A stretch of DNA of 36,316 bases from Deltaproteobacteria bacterium (GTDB taxonomy: Bacteria; Myxococcota; B64-G9): the NCBI GenBank assembly GCA_019307065.1, contig JAFDKH010000028.1, forward strand, positions 1 to 36,316, in the 5' to 3' direction. Positions 1 through 7,275 of this stretch are shown piece by piece (position 1 is the stretch's first letter; each line of letters opens with the position of its first letter). Both the position numbers and the translations under genes were made by a program. A model generated the notes under the pieces. The model ran no database searches and had not been told where the DNA came from. It was given only the letters and a program-made list of their open reading frames with translations.

Positions 1-1122
1 CCCGATCATGTCGTCGATCTGACCAACCGCTACACCAATGCGGTCATAACTCTGAGTGTCGAGGCCGAGCCGCTGGACGACTGGCTGATTAATTTTATCG
101 GGGGTTTCAGCATCAATGTAATCAATGAAGACTATGCCGCCAATGGTGTTGCTTTGAACCAGGGCGTCTTCCCGATGGTTTACGCTGATGTCAACGATTT
201 TGCGGCAGTCTTACAGGTGTCTTTGCTGGACGCCTTCGGGGCCGAGGATCTGACTATCAAGCTGGAAGGTTTTTACATCGGGCAACACTGGACTTCGACT
301 TTTGGGGCGCGGCGTGAGGCGGACGTACTTCTGACCGATGGATTGATCGAGGGCGGCCAGTTACCGACTTTGAACATGGCCAACGAGTTCATGGATTTCG
401 ACGAACAATTCTACGAGTCGTGTATCGGTTGGCAGGGCGGGACCATGTTGGGCGAGTATCTGCTTGGCGACTTAACCATTAAACTGGAAGGGACTTTCAT
501 CGGTTACAATACCAACGCCCAAAACCGAAGGGTATACGATTGCGACAACTGCACAGGCGAAGCCATCTATCCTTCGTTTCTGCACTCTGAAGGTTACACT
601 GATGTTGATTTATACGATTACGCCAACCCCAAGAGTATCGACCGCGGCCGCGACCCGCGCAGCGTTTTTAGAGAGGACCAGGACCGCTATACGATCATTG
701 CGGCTATCTGGCTCGACTACCTGGTGGATGTCGGCCAGGGCCTGGAACTTTCGGCCAAGTTCAAACAGATTATGGACCGCGATGGCCGCGATACAAATAT
801 CGGTACTGATGATTACAGGGGTGAAATCACTATCGGGCGCGTGTCTGCGGCCTATCCGATTAGTGATACAATCAAAGTCAAAATCGGAACCCAGTTTGAC
901 TGGTGGGACGAGAAAAACCGTGACGGCAGCCCGGCCCGCGGGTATGCCTACTACCAGACCACCAAGGTCAAACCATTTCTGCTGGTGAGTTTCGCCTTTG
1001 GGGGTGCCTCGCTCAGGTACTATTTTGAATACCTTTATAAGGACCAGTGGCGTGGTGATCGCGATCCGGAACAATTCTGGGGTGTCATTAGATCCAAGGC
1101 CACTTTAGAAGTTGCCTGGTAA
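1..1122 (+). CDS. Outer-membrane beta-barrel-like protein, 5' end cut by window
   Basis: The frame is open from base 1 to a TAA at 1120-1122, so the gene begins upstream of the window and at least 373 residues are present. An in-frame TTG near 154 is not needed as a start because coding sequence continues upstream. The protein has many short alternating polar/hydrophobic stretches rich in Tyr, Phe and Trp (for example the segment around GGASLRYYFEYLYKDQW) and ends in ...LEVAW. A terminal aromatic residue is typical of proteins inserted by the Bam machinery. I infer an outer-membrane barrel, perhaps a porin-like or structural protein, and do not recognise the family. It is followed after 12 bp by a lipoprotein gene and then another barrel, which suggests one envelope operon. 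Confidence 0.75.
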   Translation, partial: PDHVVDLTNRYTNAVITLSVEAEPLDDWLINFIGGFSINVINEDYAANGVALNQGVFPMVYADVNDFAAVLQVSLLDAFGAEDLTIKLEGFYIGQHWTSTFGARREADVLLTDGLIEGGQLPTLNMANEFMDFDEQFYESCIGWQGGTMLGEYLLGDLTIKLEGTFIGYNTNAQNRRVYDCDNCTGEAIYPSFLHSEGYTDVDLYDYANPKSIDRGRDPRSVFREDQDRYTIIAAIWLDYLVDVGQGLELSAKFKQIMDRDGRDTNIGTDDYRGEITIGRVSAAYPISDTIKVKIGTQFDWWDEKNRDGSPARGYAYYQTTKVKPFLLVSFAFGGASLRYYFEYLYKDQWRGDRDPEQFWGVIRSKATLEVAW

Positions 1123-1134
1123 AAGGGGACTGAG

Positions 1135-2586
1135 ATGATTAATAAAATACACGTCCTGCGCCTGGCAATCTTGGGCCCCTTGATTCTTCTGACGGCCTGT
1201 GGTTTCGAGGGTTTTATCGGCCGGGTTGCCGGCCACGATCATCCCCAGCCTGACGGCGGGACGATTCCCGACCCGCAACCGGCCATAGTTACCGGGCGCG
1301 TACCGGCAACCAGCATCGCAGGCTTGGATGCTCGTGATCTCGAGTTCTTTTGCGGCCCCGATCTGCTGCTTGCTACGATTAGCGTAAATGGCGAGGAATT
1401 CAGCGCCAGTTTTCCGGTTGGCAAACGTTACAGCGGCCTGCTTGTCTCGGTTGAGCGGGGCACCCAAACACTGCGGGCCGTCGTGGCCGAAGCTGTGCCG
1501 GGCGAGACGGTCATGGCCGGAGATTTTGACGGAATCGACAACTTCGAAACTGCCGCCAGTTTGTTTGTCGAGGCCAAAGCCTCGGCCGCCAATCGGGCCT
1601 TGAATAGTTATCCGGCCGACACTCTGCAGGCCGCCCTGGTGGCCCTGGACGGCCTGTCGGCTAGCGGCAATCTGAAGATTTTCTATGACATGGTATCGGC
1701 GATTGCGGCTTGCACTGATTGCCAGCGGGGCACGGCCGGGCGTTTCCGGGCGCCGGTTCTGAGCGCCGCCGGTCAGGTTGTCGAAAGTGGCCTGCATCCC
1801 GATTTCATTCTGGCCAATCCCGTCGATTACGACAACGACGGCCAGGTCGAGGACACGACCGAAAAGTTTGATGCCGCAATGTCGGCCGCCCTTGGCGCGT
1901 ATGAATTTAAGGCCTGCTATTGCGACGAAGAGGCCTACTACAGCCAGTGTGATTATGAGCGCCCGATGATCCCGGTTGTCCTGGCTGTCGATATGAACGT
2001 AGGCAACAAAGACGGAAACTGCGATACGATTGATCGATTCCTGTGGGCCGAAGACGCCCAGGGGGCCGGCATGTTCGTCGCGGCCGGTATTCACCCGGAC
2101 AGTCCGATCCAGGATAACCAGATAGAGCAACAACTCGGCGCCTGGGTGCCCAATTCGGTGGCCATGTACGATGACGGCAGCCATGGCGACGAAAAAGCGG
2201 CCGACGGGATCTGGACCCTGACATTTGAGAAGCTGCCGGTCGGTCTGCGGATTGGCTATAAATACACTTGGGGTCGCCAGGGTGATAACTGGGGAGGCAC
2301 AGAAGAATGGCCGGGCAACCGCCGCATTCTCGAAATAGTCGATGTAAACGGAGATCACATCGTGGCCCGCTTTGATAATTTTGGGGACGAAACCAGTAAC
2401 AAGGACGTGATGAACAGACTGCTGCCGGCCAACGGCGGGAATGGGACTGTCGACTGGGAGACGGACGCAAATTCGGACGGAGTTCTCGATGCCCGCGAAC
2501 GCAGACGAGATTCAGACTCCGATTGTATTTTTGACAGCTGGTGGACACCGAGTGCGGTGCTTGCATTAACCACGCCGTGTCCCTGA
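1135..2586 (+). CDS. Large secreted lipoprotein with possible glycan-binding-like and calcium-binding-like segments
   Basis: The ATG follows AAGGGG by a suitable gap and lies 12 bp after the preceding stop. Residues 1-22 form a type II signal peptide with lipobox LLTAC (Cys22), so the mature 462-residue protein should be acylated. The middle is Asp-rich and includes DYDNDGQ near residues 222-228. Residues about 340-430 contain a DDGSHGDEKAADGIW segment followed by a stretch ending in EWPGNR. This resembles immunoglobulin-like or starch-binding-type modules seen in secreted proteins, but I cannot assign a family. The tail has acidic repeats (DANSDGVLDARE, DSDSDC) like thrombospondin type 3 calcium loops. 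It sits between two barrel genes, so a surface complex with them is plausible. Substrate unknown. Confidence 0.85.
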   Translation: MINKIHVLRLAILGPLILLTACGFEGFIGRVAGHDHPQPDGGTIPDPQPAIVTGRVPATSIAGLDARDLEFFCGPDLLLATISVNGEEFSASFPVGKRYSGLLVSVERGTQTLRAVVAEAVPGETVMAGDFDGIDNFETAASLFVEAKASAANRALNSYPADTLQAALVALDGLSASGNLKIFYDMVSAIAACTDCQRGTAGRFRAPVLSAAGQVVESGLHPDFILANPVDYDNDGQVEDTTEKFDAAMSAALGAYEFKACYCDEEAYYSQCDYERPMIPVVLAVDMNVGNKDGNCDTIDRFLWAEDAQGAGMFVAAGIHPDSPIQDNQIEQQLGAWVPNSVAMYDDGSHGDEKAADGIWTLTFEKLPVGLRIGYKYTWGRQGDNWGGTEEWPGNRRILEIVDVNGDHIVARFDNFGDETSNKDVMNRLLPANGGNGTVDWETDANSDGVLDARERRRDSDSDCIFDSWWTPSAVLALTTPCP

Positions 2587-2609
2587 AGAATTTACCAAGG
2601 GGGTTTGCA

Positions 2610-3326
2610 ATGCGAGTGACCTGGTTGACAATATTTTTGATGCTGTTTTTTGCGGCACCGCTCCTGGCCGAGGATGAAGATGATTGGGGCGAAGAGAGTG
2701 AGTGGGAAGAGCTCGACGAAAATCAGGGTGAAAAGAAAGATGACAAGGAAGTTTGGCCGATGATGCTCGGTACGCATACTCTGCCGGCCGGTGATTTTGG
2801 GTTCAGGATATCGGCCGGAGTACAATCTCTGATTGTCGGGGCCCACGTCGGGGTTCACGATCGAGTGGACCTATTGGCTGACACCTTTTTACCTCACTCT
2901 GACATTGGAAACACCTGGATGGCCGGGGGTGGCGTGAAAGTCCGCGTGTATGGCCACGGTAACTGGGCCTATGCATTCAAATTTAGAGTCTATGGGACTT
3001 TCTACAGTAAGACCAACGATACAGTTAAAGACCTTCCGGAAAGTATCGCCGTGTGGCCTTCGTTCATGATCGGCATGAACGTCAAAGAAGGCTGCTTTTA
3101 CGCGGAAATCGGGACACTTTTGAACGTTCATACCTTCAGCGAGTCCACCGGGAGTTACGTCTTCTCGGCATTTCCGGCCCATTTTGGCGGCGAGATATAC
3201 ATTACCGACTGGTTTCATGTGTTCATCAATGTCGATATCGTTATTTCGGCCCATTTCGGTGTATTTGGATTGGGATTGACCGGGCCGTTTCAGCTTATTG
3301 AAGGCGGTTTCGTTTTCTTGATCTAG
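2610..3326 (+). CDS. Exported beta-barrel-like protein, 238 aa
   Basis: I choose the ATG at 2610 because AAGGGGG lies 6-7 bases upstream. It encodes a clean signal peptide (MRVTWLTIFLMLFFAAPLLA, then EDED), whereas the upstream in-frame ATG at 2541 lies inside the preceding lipoprotein gene. The mature N-terminus is very acidic (about residues 21-45), then changes to alternating strands typical of an outer-membrane barrel (LPAGDFGFRISAGVQ, VKVRVYGHGNWAYAFKFRVYG). No catalytic motif is visible and I do not recognise the family. It is the third gene of the tandem envelope set, 23 bp after the lipoprotein stop. The following 226 bp hold the next operon's promoter. Confidence 0.8.
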   Translation: MRVTWLTIFLMLFFAAPLLAEDEDDWGEESEWEELDENQGEKKDDKEVWPMMLGTHTLPAGDFGFRISAGVQSLIVGAHVGVHDRVDLLADTFLPHSDIGNTWMAGGGVKVRVYGHGNWAYAFKFRVYGTFYSKTNDTVKDLPESIAVWPSFMIGMNVKEGCFYAEIGTLLNVHTFSESTGSYVFSAFPAHFGGEIYITDWFHVFINVDIVISAHFGVFGLGLTGPFQLIEGGFVFLI

Positions 3327-3367
3327 CCTGAGAGGTGCCGGTGTGGCACGAATTCACATAATGAAGG

Positions 3368-3380
3368 TTCCATTTTGGAA
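3368..3380. promoter_or_regulatory. Inverted repeat, candidate activator site for the sigma-54 promoter
   Basis: TTCCA-TTT-TGGAA is a perfect 5-bp dyad with a 3-bp gap. Its centre lies about 103 bp upstream of the -24 GG of the sigma-54 promoter at 3475-3491, the usual distance for an enhancer-binding protein. The same half-sites with the same gap recur at 28774-28786, upstream of the other sigma-54 promoter that serves the paralogous Cys-rich gene. Role is inferred from position only. Confidence 0.45.
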
Positions 3381-3474
3381 GACTCCACCAAGGATTCGAA
3401 CCGCTAGTCGTATTTGTGTGGCGCAAACTTCAGCATTTTCAAGGCCAATCTCGAATGTGGGCCGGAAGCAGTCC

Positions 3475-3491
3475 CTGGCATGCCTCTTGCG
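3475..3491 (+). promoter_or_regulatory. Sigma-54 (-24/-12) promoter
   Basis: CTGGCATG-CCTC-TTGCG matches the consensus YTGGCAYG-N4-TTGCW except for the last base, and the GG-N10-GC spacing is exact. The predicted start is near 3502, giving a leader of about 51 nt before the ATG at 3553. It shares most of its bases with the promoter at 28679-28695, including the CTC in the spacer. It should drive the barrel gene at 3553 and the Cys-rich gene at 4219. Confidence 0.75.
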
Positions 3492-3524
3492 AAGCTAATG
3501 CTGGCAAGATAAACACGAATAATC

Positions 3525-3549
3525 GGTGATCGTTCACCAGCTGAGGTGA
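3525..3549 (+). promoter_or_regulatory. Possible RBS-masking alternative hairpins in the leader
   Basis: TCACC at 3534-3538 can pair with GGTGA upstream (3525-3529, 4-base loop). It can also pair with GGTGA downstream (3545-3549, 6-base loop), which is part of the ribosome-binding site GAGGTGAG. The arms are only 5 bp, so this may be chance. Confidence 0.25.
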
Positions 3550-3552
3550 GAA

Positions 3553-4197
3553 ATGTTTAATTCCAAGACTGGATCAACTATGTCCGTGCTGGGTTTAGTC
3601 GGCTTTTTGCTGATGCCTGGTCAGGCTATGGCCGAGGGCACTCATTTCCTGGTTGAGCCCTACTCCGGGATAGTATTCAACCAGGGATTCTCGGCCGAGA
3701 ACGCAGTCGGCATGGAATCGGGAGCTTTGCTGGGGATTGGCGGCAAGCTCAAGGGTTTTCCGCCTCGTTTTTATCTATACTTCAGGGTCTCGCAAACATT
3801 CTTCGGTAACGACGAGGTTTATGCTGAAAGTCGGGCCTCGACTGGCTGTGTCAAGCGTTCGTACACTGCAGTGCTCGGCGGGCTGCGAGTGGTGATTCCG
3901 CTCTTTTGGCACATGCGCTTGAATCTGGAAGTTGGCGGAGGCAGTTTCTTTTCGTACAACAAATATTCCGAGACCGGTTTCAAGATTCAGTATCCCGAAG
4001 ATCTAATCGTGGTTGAATTTGGGGCCGGCCTGAACTTGAGACTCTATGAATGGCTGTCGGTCGGATTGATGTATGACTATACTTTCGTGGCCGAAGACGA
4101 GCACGGCGACATGATTGCAACTATTCTCAGAGAAGACGACAAAGGTGCCGAGTTGGGTTGGAGCCGGCTGGTGATCACGCTCGGGTTCCATTTCTAG
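3553..4197 (+). CDS. Small outer-membrane barrel protein, 214 aa
   Basis: The ATG is preceded by GAGGTGAG, the same ribosome-binding site as the Cys-rich paralogue at 28619. Residues 1 to about 28 form a signal peptide ending in AMA (mature start EGTHF). The rest alternates in the pattern of an eight- to ten-stranded barrel (RFYLYFRVSQTFF, MRLNLEVGGGSFFSY, LSVGLMYDYTF) and ends ITLGFHF, with the terminal Phe expected of a Bam substrate. It resembles OmpA-type or OmpW-type small barrels in size, but I cannot place it in a family. It is the first gene behind the sigma-54 promoter at 3475-3491, and the Cys-rich secreted protein follows after 21 bp. The two are therefore probably co-produced and may form a surface pair. 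Confidence 0.8.
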   Translation: MFNSKTGSTMSVLGLVGFLLMPGQAMAEGTHFLVEPYSGIVFNQGFSAENAVGMESGALLGIGGKLKGFPPRFYLYFRVSQTFFGNDEVYAESRASTGCVKRSYTAVLGGLRVVIPLFWHMRLNLEVGGGSFFSYNKYSETGFKIQYPEDLIVVEFGAGLNLRLYEWLSVGLMYDYTFVAEDEHGDMIATILREDDKGAELGWSRLVITLGFHF

Positions 4198-4218
4198 GTT
4201 GTCTAAGGAGAACGACGC

Positions 4219-5217
4219 ATGACTATTTCACGGGTCGCTCTTTGTCTGGTCGCAGGCCTGACATTTTGTTTGCCGGGCCTATCTGCCCGGGCCGGGATTG
4301 ACGCCCCCGGTACGTTTGTTTTCGATTTCATATCGGAGCCTGATTTTGTTTACCAAAGCTGGACGGATGTCCCTGAAGAAGGCGTCAGGATCGAGGCCGA
4401 TGCTTTCTTTTCCTCGGACGCGTCTAGTTTTGGCGAGGATGGAGTTTTCATTTGGATTGGCTTCGAGTTTCTGGAGGCCTCCGCGCCGCGGGGCGGGGTT
4501 TTGCTAATCGATTTGGATCTGACCCAGGCGCCCCTGGATGGGAATACACCCATGCCGCATAGCGCCATCCGGGCTGAATACATCGAGAAGTGGGGCGATG
4601 AGATTTTTTTTGCAGGCGATGTTGCCTTTGGCGATATCTGGCTGGTAGATATCTTTTTTCACGAAAGCGATGACGGGGCTTTAGAGGGCGATTTGGCCCT
4701 GGTCGTGTCGGACCCATCCCAGACTTACTCGGGTTGTCGCGCACTTATCAAGGGCAGGTTTATTACCAACCCCTCGCCAACCAAGTTGCGCGAGATGATG
4801 GGGATTTCCGATCACGGAACAAGTACTGCAGTCTACGTAGATACCAGCTGCAGCGGTGATCTATATCTGGCGGACGACAGTGGTGATGGCTGCGATTGCG
4901 GCGGCGAGGACCCTGATTCGGGAGGTTGTGAAGGCGATACCACGGCTGAATCTTCCGGTTGTGAAGGGGACAGCGGCGGTGACTGCAGCAGTGGCGGTGG
5001 TTGTGAAGGAGATACCGGCGGCTGCAGCGGCGGATCGAGTGGGGGTTGCAGCGGCGGCGGCGGTGGCGCCTGTAGCGGGGGCGGCGCTTCGACTTGCGCC
5101 ACTCCGGGCCGGTCTATACGCCGAAGTAATCCATTCAGGAACGTCATGCGATTTTTCCCCGAACTGTGTGTTTTTGCTTTTATCTTTTTATTGAAAAAGA
5201 AGTACCGCAAAAAATAG
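4219..5217 (+). CDS. Cys/Gly-rich secreted protein with CEGD repeats and basic-tailed C-terminal helix (paralogue of 27696-28619)
   Basis: The ATG follows AAGGAG. Residues 1-25 are a signal peptide (cut after ARA). Residues 26-195 form a conserved domain starting GIDAPG, with blocks LLIDLDL (about 95-101), RAEY-EK (119-124) and SGCRALIKGRF (171-181) that are shared with the paralogue. Residues 211-293 are a Cys/Gly/Ser/Asp tract with CEGD at 237, 248 and 262 and then CSGG repeats. Residues 297-332 form a three-part tail: basic stretch (RSIRRSNPFRNVMR), hydrophobic segment (314-325), then KKKYRKK. This layout resembles sortase-like C-terminal signals such as PEP-CTERM and MYXO-CTERM, but the motif is not one I know. 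It lies in an operon with the small barrel at 3553. I infer a surface protein that is membrane-anchored or processed at its tail; function unknown. Confidence 0.85.
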   Translation: MTISRVALCLVAGLTFCLPGLSARAGIDAPGTFVFDFISEPDFVYQSWTDVPEEGVRIEADAFFSSDASSFGEDGVFIWIGFEFLEASAPRGGVLLIDLDLTQAPLDGNTPMPHSAIRAEYIEKWGDEIFFAGDVAFGDIWLVDIFFHESDDGALEGDLALVVSDPSQTYSGCRALIKGRFITNPSPTKLREMMGISDHGTSTAVYVDTSCSGDLYLADDSGDGCDCGGEDPDSGGCEGDTTAESSGCEGDSGGDCSSGGGCEGDTGGCSGGSSGGCSGGGGGACSGGGASTCATPGRSIRRSNPFRNVMRFFPELCVFAFIFLLKKKYRKK

Positions 5218-5232
5218 TAAGATTAAATCCAC

Positions 5233-6381
5233 TCATCTGGCAGACGTGTCGATCAGATCGACGAGCTGGCCGAGACTACAGAAGGTAATGGCCAGATTGT
5301 TGATTTTTCGTTTGTAGGCCTCCTTGACACGAGGGCTGACCACGAAGTTTTCGCCTTTGGGATGCAAGCCCCTGAAAGCTAATAAAGCTGCCGTGGGCAC
5401 TTTGTCGGGATTGAGTTTGCACTCGATTGCGTGTGCAGCCGATCTCCCGTGCGGCAAAACAAAATCTACCTCGCGTTTTTGCTTGTCTCGCCAAAAGCGA
5501 ATTGCCTCGATACCGGCTGTTGCGACCAATGACTCTAGCACTAGATGCTCGAACAGAATGCCGAGATCTTCTTCGCGTAGTTCGGTCCATCCGCGAACGT
5601 GGGTGACGAAACCAGTGTCAAAACCGTACACTTTAGGCTGCCGGACCAGTTCCTGGTTACCACCCGCATGATACGGCCTCACGAAGAAAGCTAGGTAGGT
5701 GAGATCTAGGGCATCTAGGTACGTCCCAACCGTCGGTCGACTGATACCACATTGACGGGCCAGTTTAGACTGATCGAGCAGGCCGCCGCTGTGTCGCAAC
5801 ACCTGTTCCACAAGTGCAAGGAAGTTCCTCCTCTTGCCTACCCTAAAAAGCTCCTGAACGTCGCGAGCAAAGTATGAATCCAGCCACTCGGAGAAAAACT
5901 CTGGATCCTTCTTGTCTGCCAGCAGAGGTTCGGGCAGGCCGCCATGTAGCAGCCGTTTCTTTATATCCTTGACACCGAAGGCCGCGAGTTCTTTTTCGAG
6001 CACGGGCAGCAAATGAACAACTCTTTTCCGGCCGGTAAGCGAATCCCGGAATTTCTTTGTTGCAGCCAGGGTGGAAGAGCCGGTTGCCAGGAGACGTAAA
6101 TGCTTGAAATGATCTGTACCTACTTTCAGAACCTGGCTGGGATTATCGAGCTTGTGAATCTCGTCGAAGATGACAACAGTCTCGCTGATGGATTCGTAGA
6201 AACCCTCCAAGTCTAGCAGCAGGCGAGCCGAGCTTGGCAGATCGCAATTGATATATCTTGCTTCCGGGATCATCCCGGCCAGTGTGGTTTTGCCTGAGCG
6301 ACGAACTCCGGTGAGCCATACCAGGGGTGCTTTCTGCCAGGATTGCCGGATTCGCTCGAGCCAGATTGTACGTTTTATCAT
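5233..6381 (-). CDS. AAA_14-type ATPase with DUF4143 C-terminal domain
   Basis: The protein has 382 residues. Walker A is GVRRSGKT (25-32) and Walker B is VVIFDEIH (69-76), followed by sensor-like LATGSS (99-103). Residues about 200-225 form a winged-helix-like segment (LARQCGISRPTVGTYLDAL). The DUF4143 part ends with REVDFVL (D306) and AIECK (E320, K322), which fits the PD-(D/E)xK nuclease-like fold of this family. These proteins are widespread orphan ATPases of unclear role, sometimes thought to be linked to selfish or defence elements. The start is the ATG at 6379-6381, which has no Shine-Dalgarno and lies about 8 bases past a -10 box, so the message may be leaderless. It stands alone between the Cys-rich gene and an AT-rich gap with repeats, and may be a late arrival. 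Confidence 0.9.
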   Translation of the reverse strand: MIKRTIWLERIRQSWQKAPLVWLTGVRRSGKTTLAGMIPEARYINCDLPSSARLLLDLEGFYESISETVVIFDEIHKLDNPSQVLKVGTDHFKHLRLLATGSSTLAATKKFRDSLTGRKRVVHLLPVLEKELAAFGVKDIKKRLLHGGLPEPLLADKKDPEFFSEWLDSYFARDVQELFRVGKRRNFLALVEQVLRHSGGLLDQSKLARQCGISRPTVGTYLDALDLTYLAFFVRPYHAGGNQELVRQPKVYGFDTGFVTHVRGWTELREEDLGILFEHLVLESLVATAGIEAIRFWRDKQKREVDFVLPHGRSAAHAIECKLNPDKVPTAALLAFRGLHPKGENFVVSPRVKEAYKRKINNLAITFCSLGQLVDLIDTSAR

Positions 6382-6389
6382 GAAAATGA

Positions 6390-6419
6390 TTTTTACACTT
6401 GGTTGTACTAAGTGTCAAA
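6390..6419 (-). promoter_or_regulatory. Promoter of the AAA_14 gene with overlapping operator-like dyad
   Basis: On the minus strand TTGACA (6413-6418) is followed by a 17-bp spacer and TAAAAA (6390-6395). A dyad with 10-bp arms, 9 of 10 matching (TTTTACACTT at 6391-6400 and AAGTGTCAAA at 6410-6419), covers both boxes. This is the geometry of a repressor site. The ATG begins 8 bases after the -10, so transcription should start at or next to the start codon. Confidence 0.6.
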
Positions 6420-6482
6420 TATAGTTGCATATGGATATAGAGTCAGACTGGGCGCAAGGAGATTCATGAATTGAGGTATTTC

Positions 6483-6556
6483 TGTGCCACAAAATTTTCC
6501 CATTGATTTTACTGGCTTTTCGAGTTGTGGCACAGCGTGCCACTTGTGCCACAACT
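6483..6556. repeat. Cluster of TGTGCCACAA copies including a perfect 12-bp inverted repeat
   Basis: AGTTGTGGCACA (6523-6534) and TGTGCCACAACT (6545-6556) are perfect reverse complements around a 10-base loop. The loop itself contains a further GTGCCAC. Another direct copy, TGTGCCACAA, lies at 6483-6492. No T-run follows on either strand, so a normal Rho-independent terminator is unlikely. The cluster fills the gap between the AAA_14 gene and the gene ending at 6624. It could be a protein-binding array, a recombination site or a repeat relic. Confidence 0.6.
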
Positions 6557-6623
6557 TGGGTAAGCACTGTAAGAAAATCCGATTGTCAGAATTTATGCGA
6601 CTGGTCGGGTGACTTTTTCGTTT

Positions 6624-7184
6624 CTACTTTTCTTCCAGCAGTTCGACACCTTCGGGCGGGATCGACTTGCCGTGCCACAGAGTTGCCTTATCATTTATAA
6701 TTTCGATTGCCAGCATCCGCTCTGAAGGTCCCGGATAGCGGGCAAGTTGCCAGCCAATGCTCAGCGTCAGAGGTTCGGCCTGGCGCGAATAAGAGCGATT
6801 ATCCCGGTCTATTTTTTCGGGGAAGCTTTGACCGTCTTCGATATCCGACTGGCCGGGATAATAGAATGCCTTTTGCATGTCCTTGGTCAGGTTCAGGCGG
6901 CCCAGGTTTGTTTCGCCCTCCAGCCAGCACCAGATTTCCTTGCCGGCCTCAGCCGGTAAATCGGAGACTTTCTTCACTTCGAAAGTCTTGCCCAGGACTG
7001 TAATTACGTCGCCGGGCTGCATCTTCACCGGCGAGCCGGAGTTTTTTCTCGAGGGTTTTGATGTCTGATGTTTCAGGCGGATGCGCAGCACGATTGCGAC
7101 GATGATTAATGTGCCGAAAATAGCCAATAGCAGCAGTAAAAGCGGTACCAGTTTGGACGCAGCTTCTGCAACTTGTTCACCCAT
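6624..7184 (-). CDS. Single-helix membrane protein with DUF4178-like cytoplasmic domain
   Basis: The protein has 186 residues. Residues about 12-34 form one strong membrane helix (LVPLLLLLLAIFGTLIIVAIVL) followed by a basic stop-transfer stretch (RIRLKHQTSKPSRK). The soluble part begins MQPGDVITVLGKTFEVKKV, has a WCWLEG strand, and ends with WHGKSIPPEGVELLEE. This weakly recalls DUF4178 proteins, which occur with SPFH-type membrane-stress genes. That link is tentative, but such a module is present at 21952-23969. The start ATG at 7182-7184 has no clear Shine-Dalgarno. Function unknown; likely inner membrane with a cytoplasmic domain. Confidence 0.75.
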   Translation of the reverse strand: MGEQVAEAASKLVPLLLLLLAIFGTLIIVAIVLRIRLKHQTSKPSRKNSGSPVKMQPGDVITVLGKTFEVKKVSDLPAEAGKEIWCWLEGETNLGRLNLTKDMQKAFYYPGQSDIEDGQSFPEKIDRDNRSYSRQAEPLTLSIGWQLARYPGPSERMLAIEIINDKATLWHGKSIPPEGVELLEEK

Positions 7185-7275
7185 TTGGGTAGCATACTAG
7201 CATAGCTTTCGACGGGCAAGAATTGCAACTGTCCCGGCTGCGGTTGAATCACTTAGCCTCCGATTGCCAAAAAGC

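Noticed and set aside
1105..2358. Long antisense open frame of 417 codons opposite the lipoprotein gene
   Set aside because: It shadows a well-supported lipoprotein with signal peptide and ribosome-binding site, and its protein has no recognisable features.
3340..3360. TGGCACG, a perfect sigma-54 -24 half at about 3344-3350
   Set aside because: No TTGC or GC at the required distance; the -12 position reads TCACA.
3391..3401. GGATTCGAACC, the complement of a tRNA T-loop (GGTTCGAATCC)
   Set aside because: The surrounding minus-strand sequence has no D-arm, anticodon arm or acceptor pairing, and the T-stem itself fails after two pairs. Chance match, or at most a remnant.
4833..5210. Pro-rich antisense frame (Pro/Gln/Ser repeats)
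   Set aside because: It is the mirror of the Cys/Gly tract; the periodicity is explained by the sense gene.
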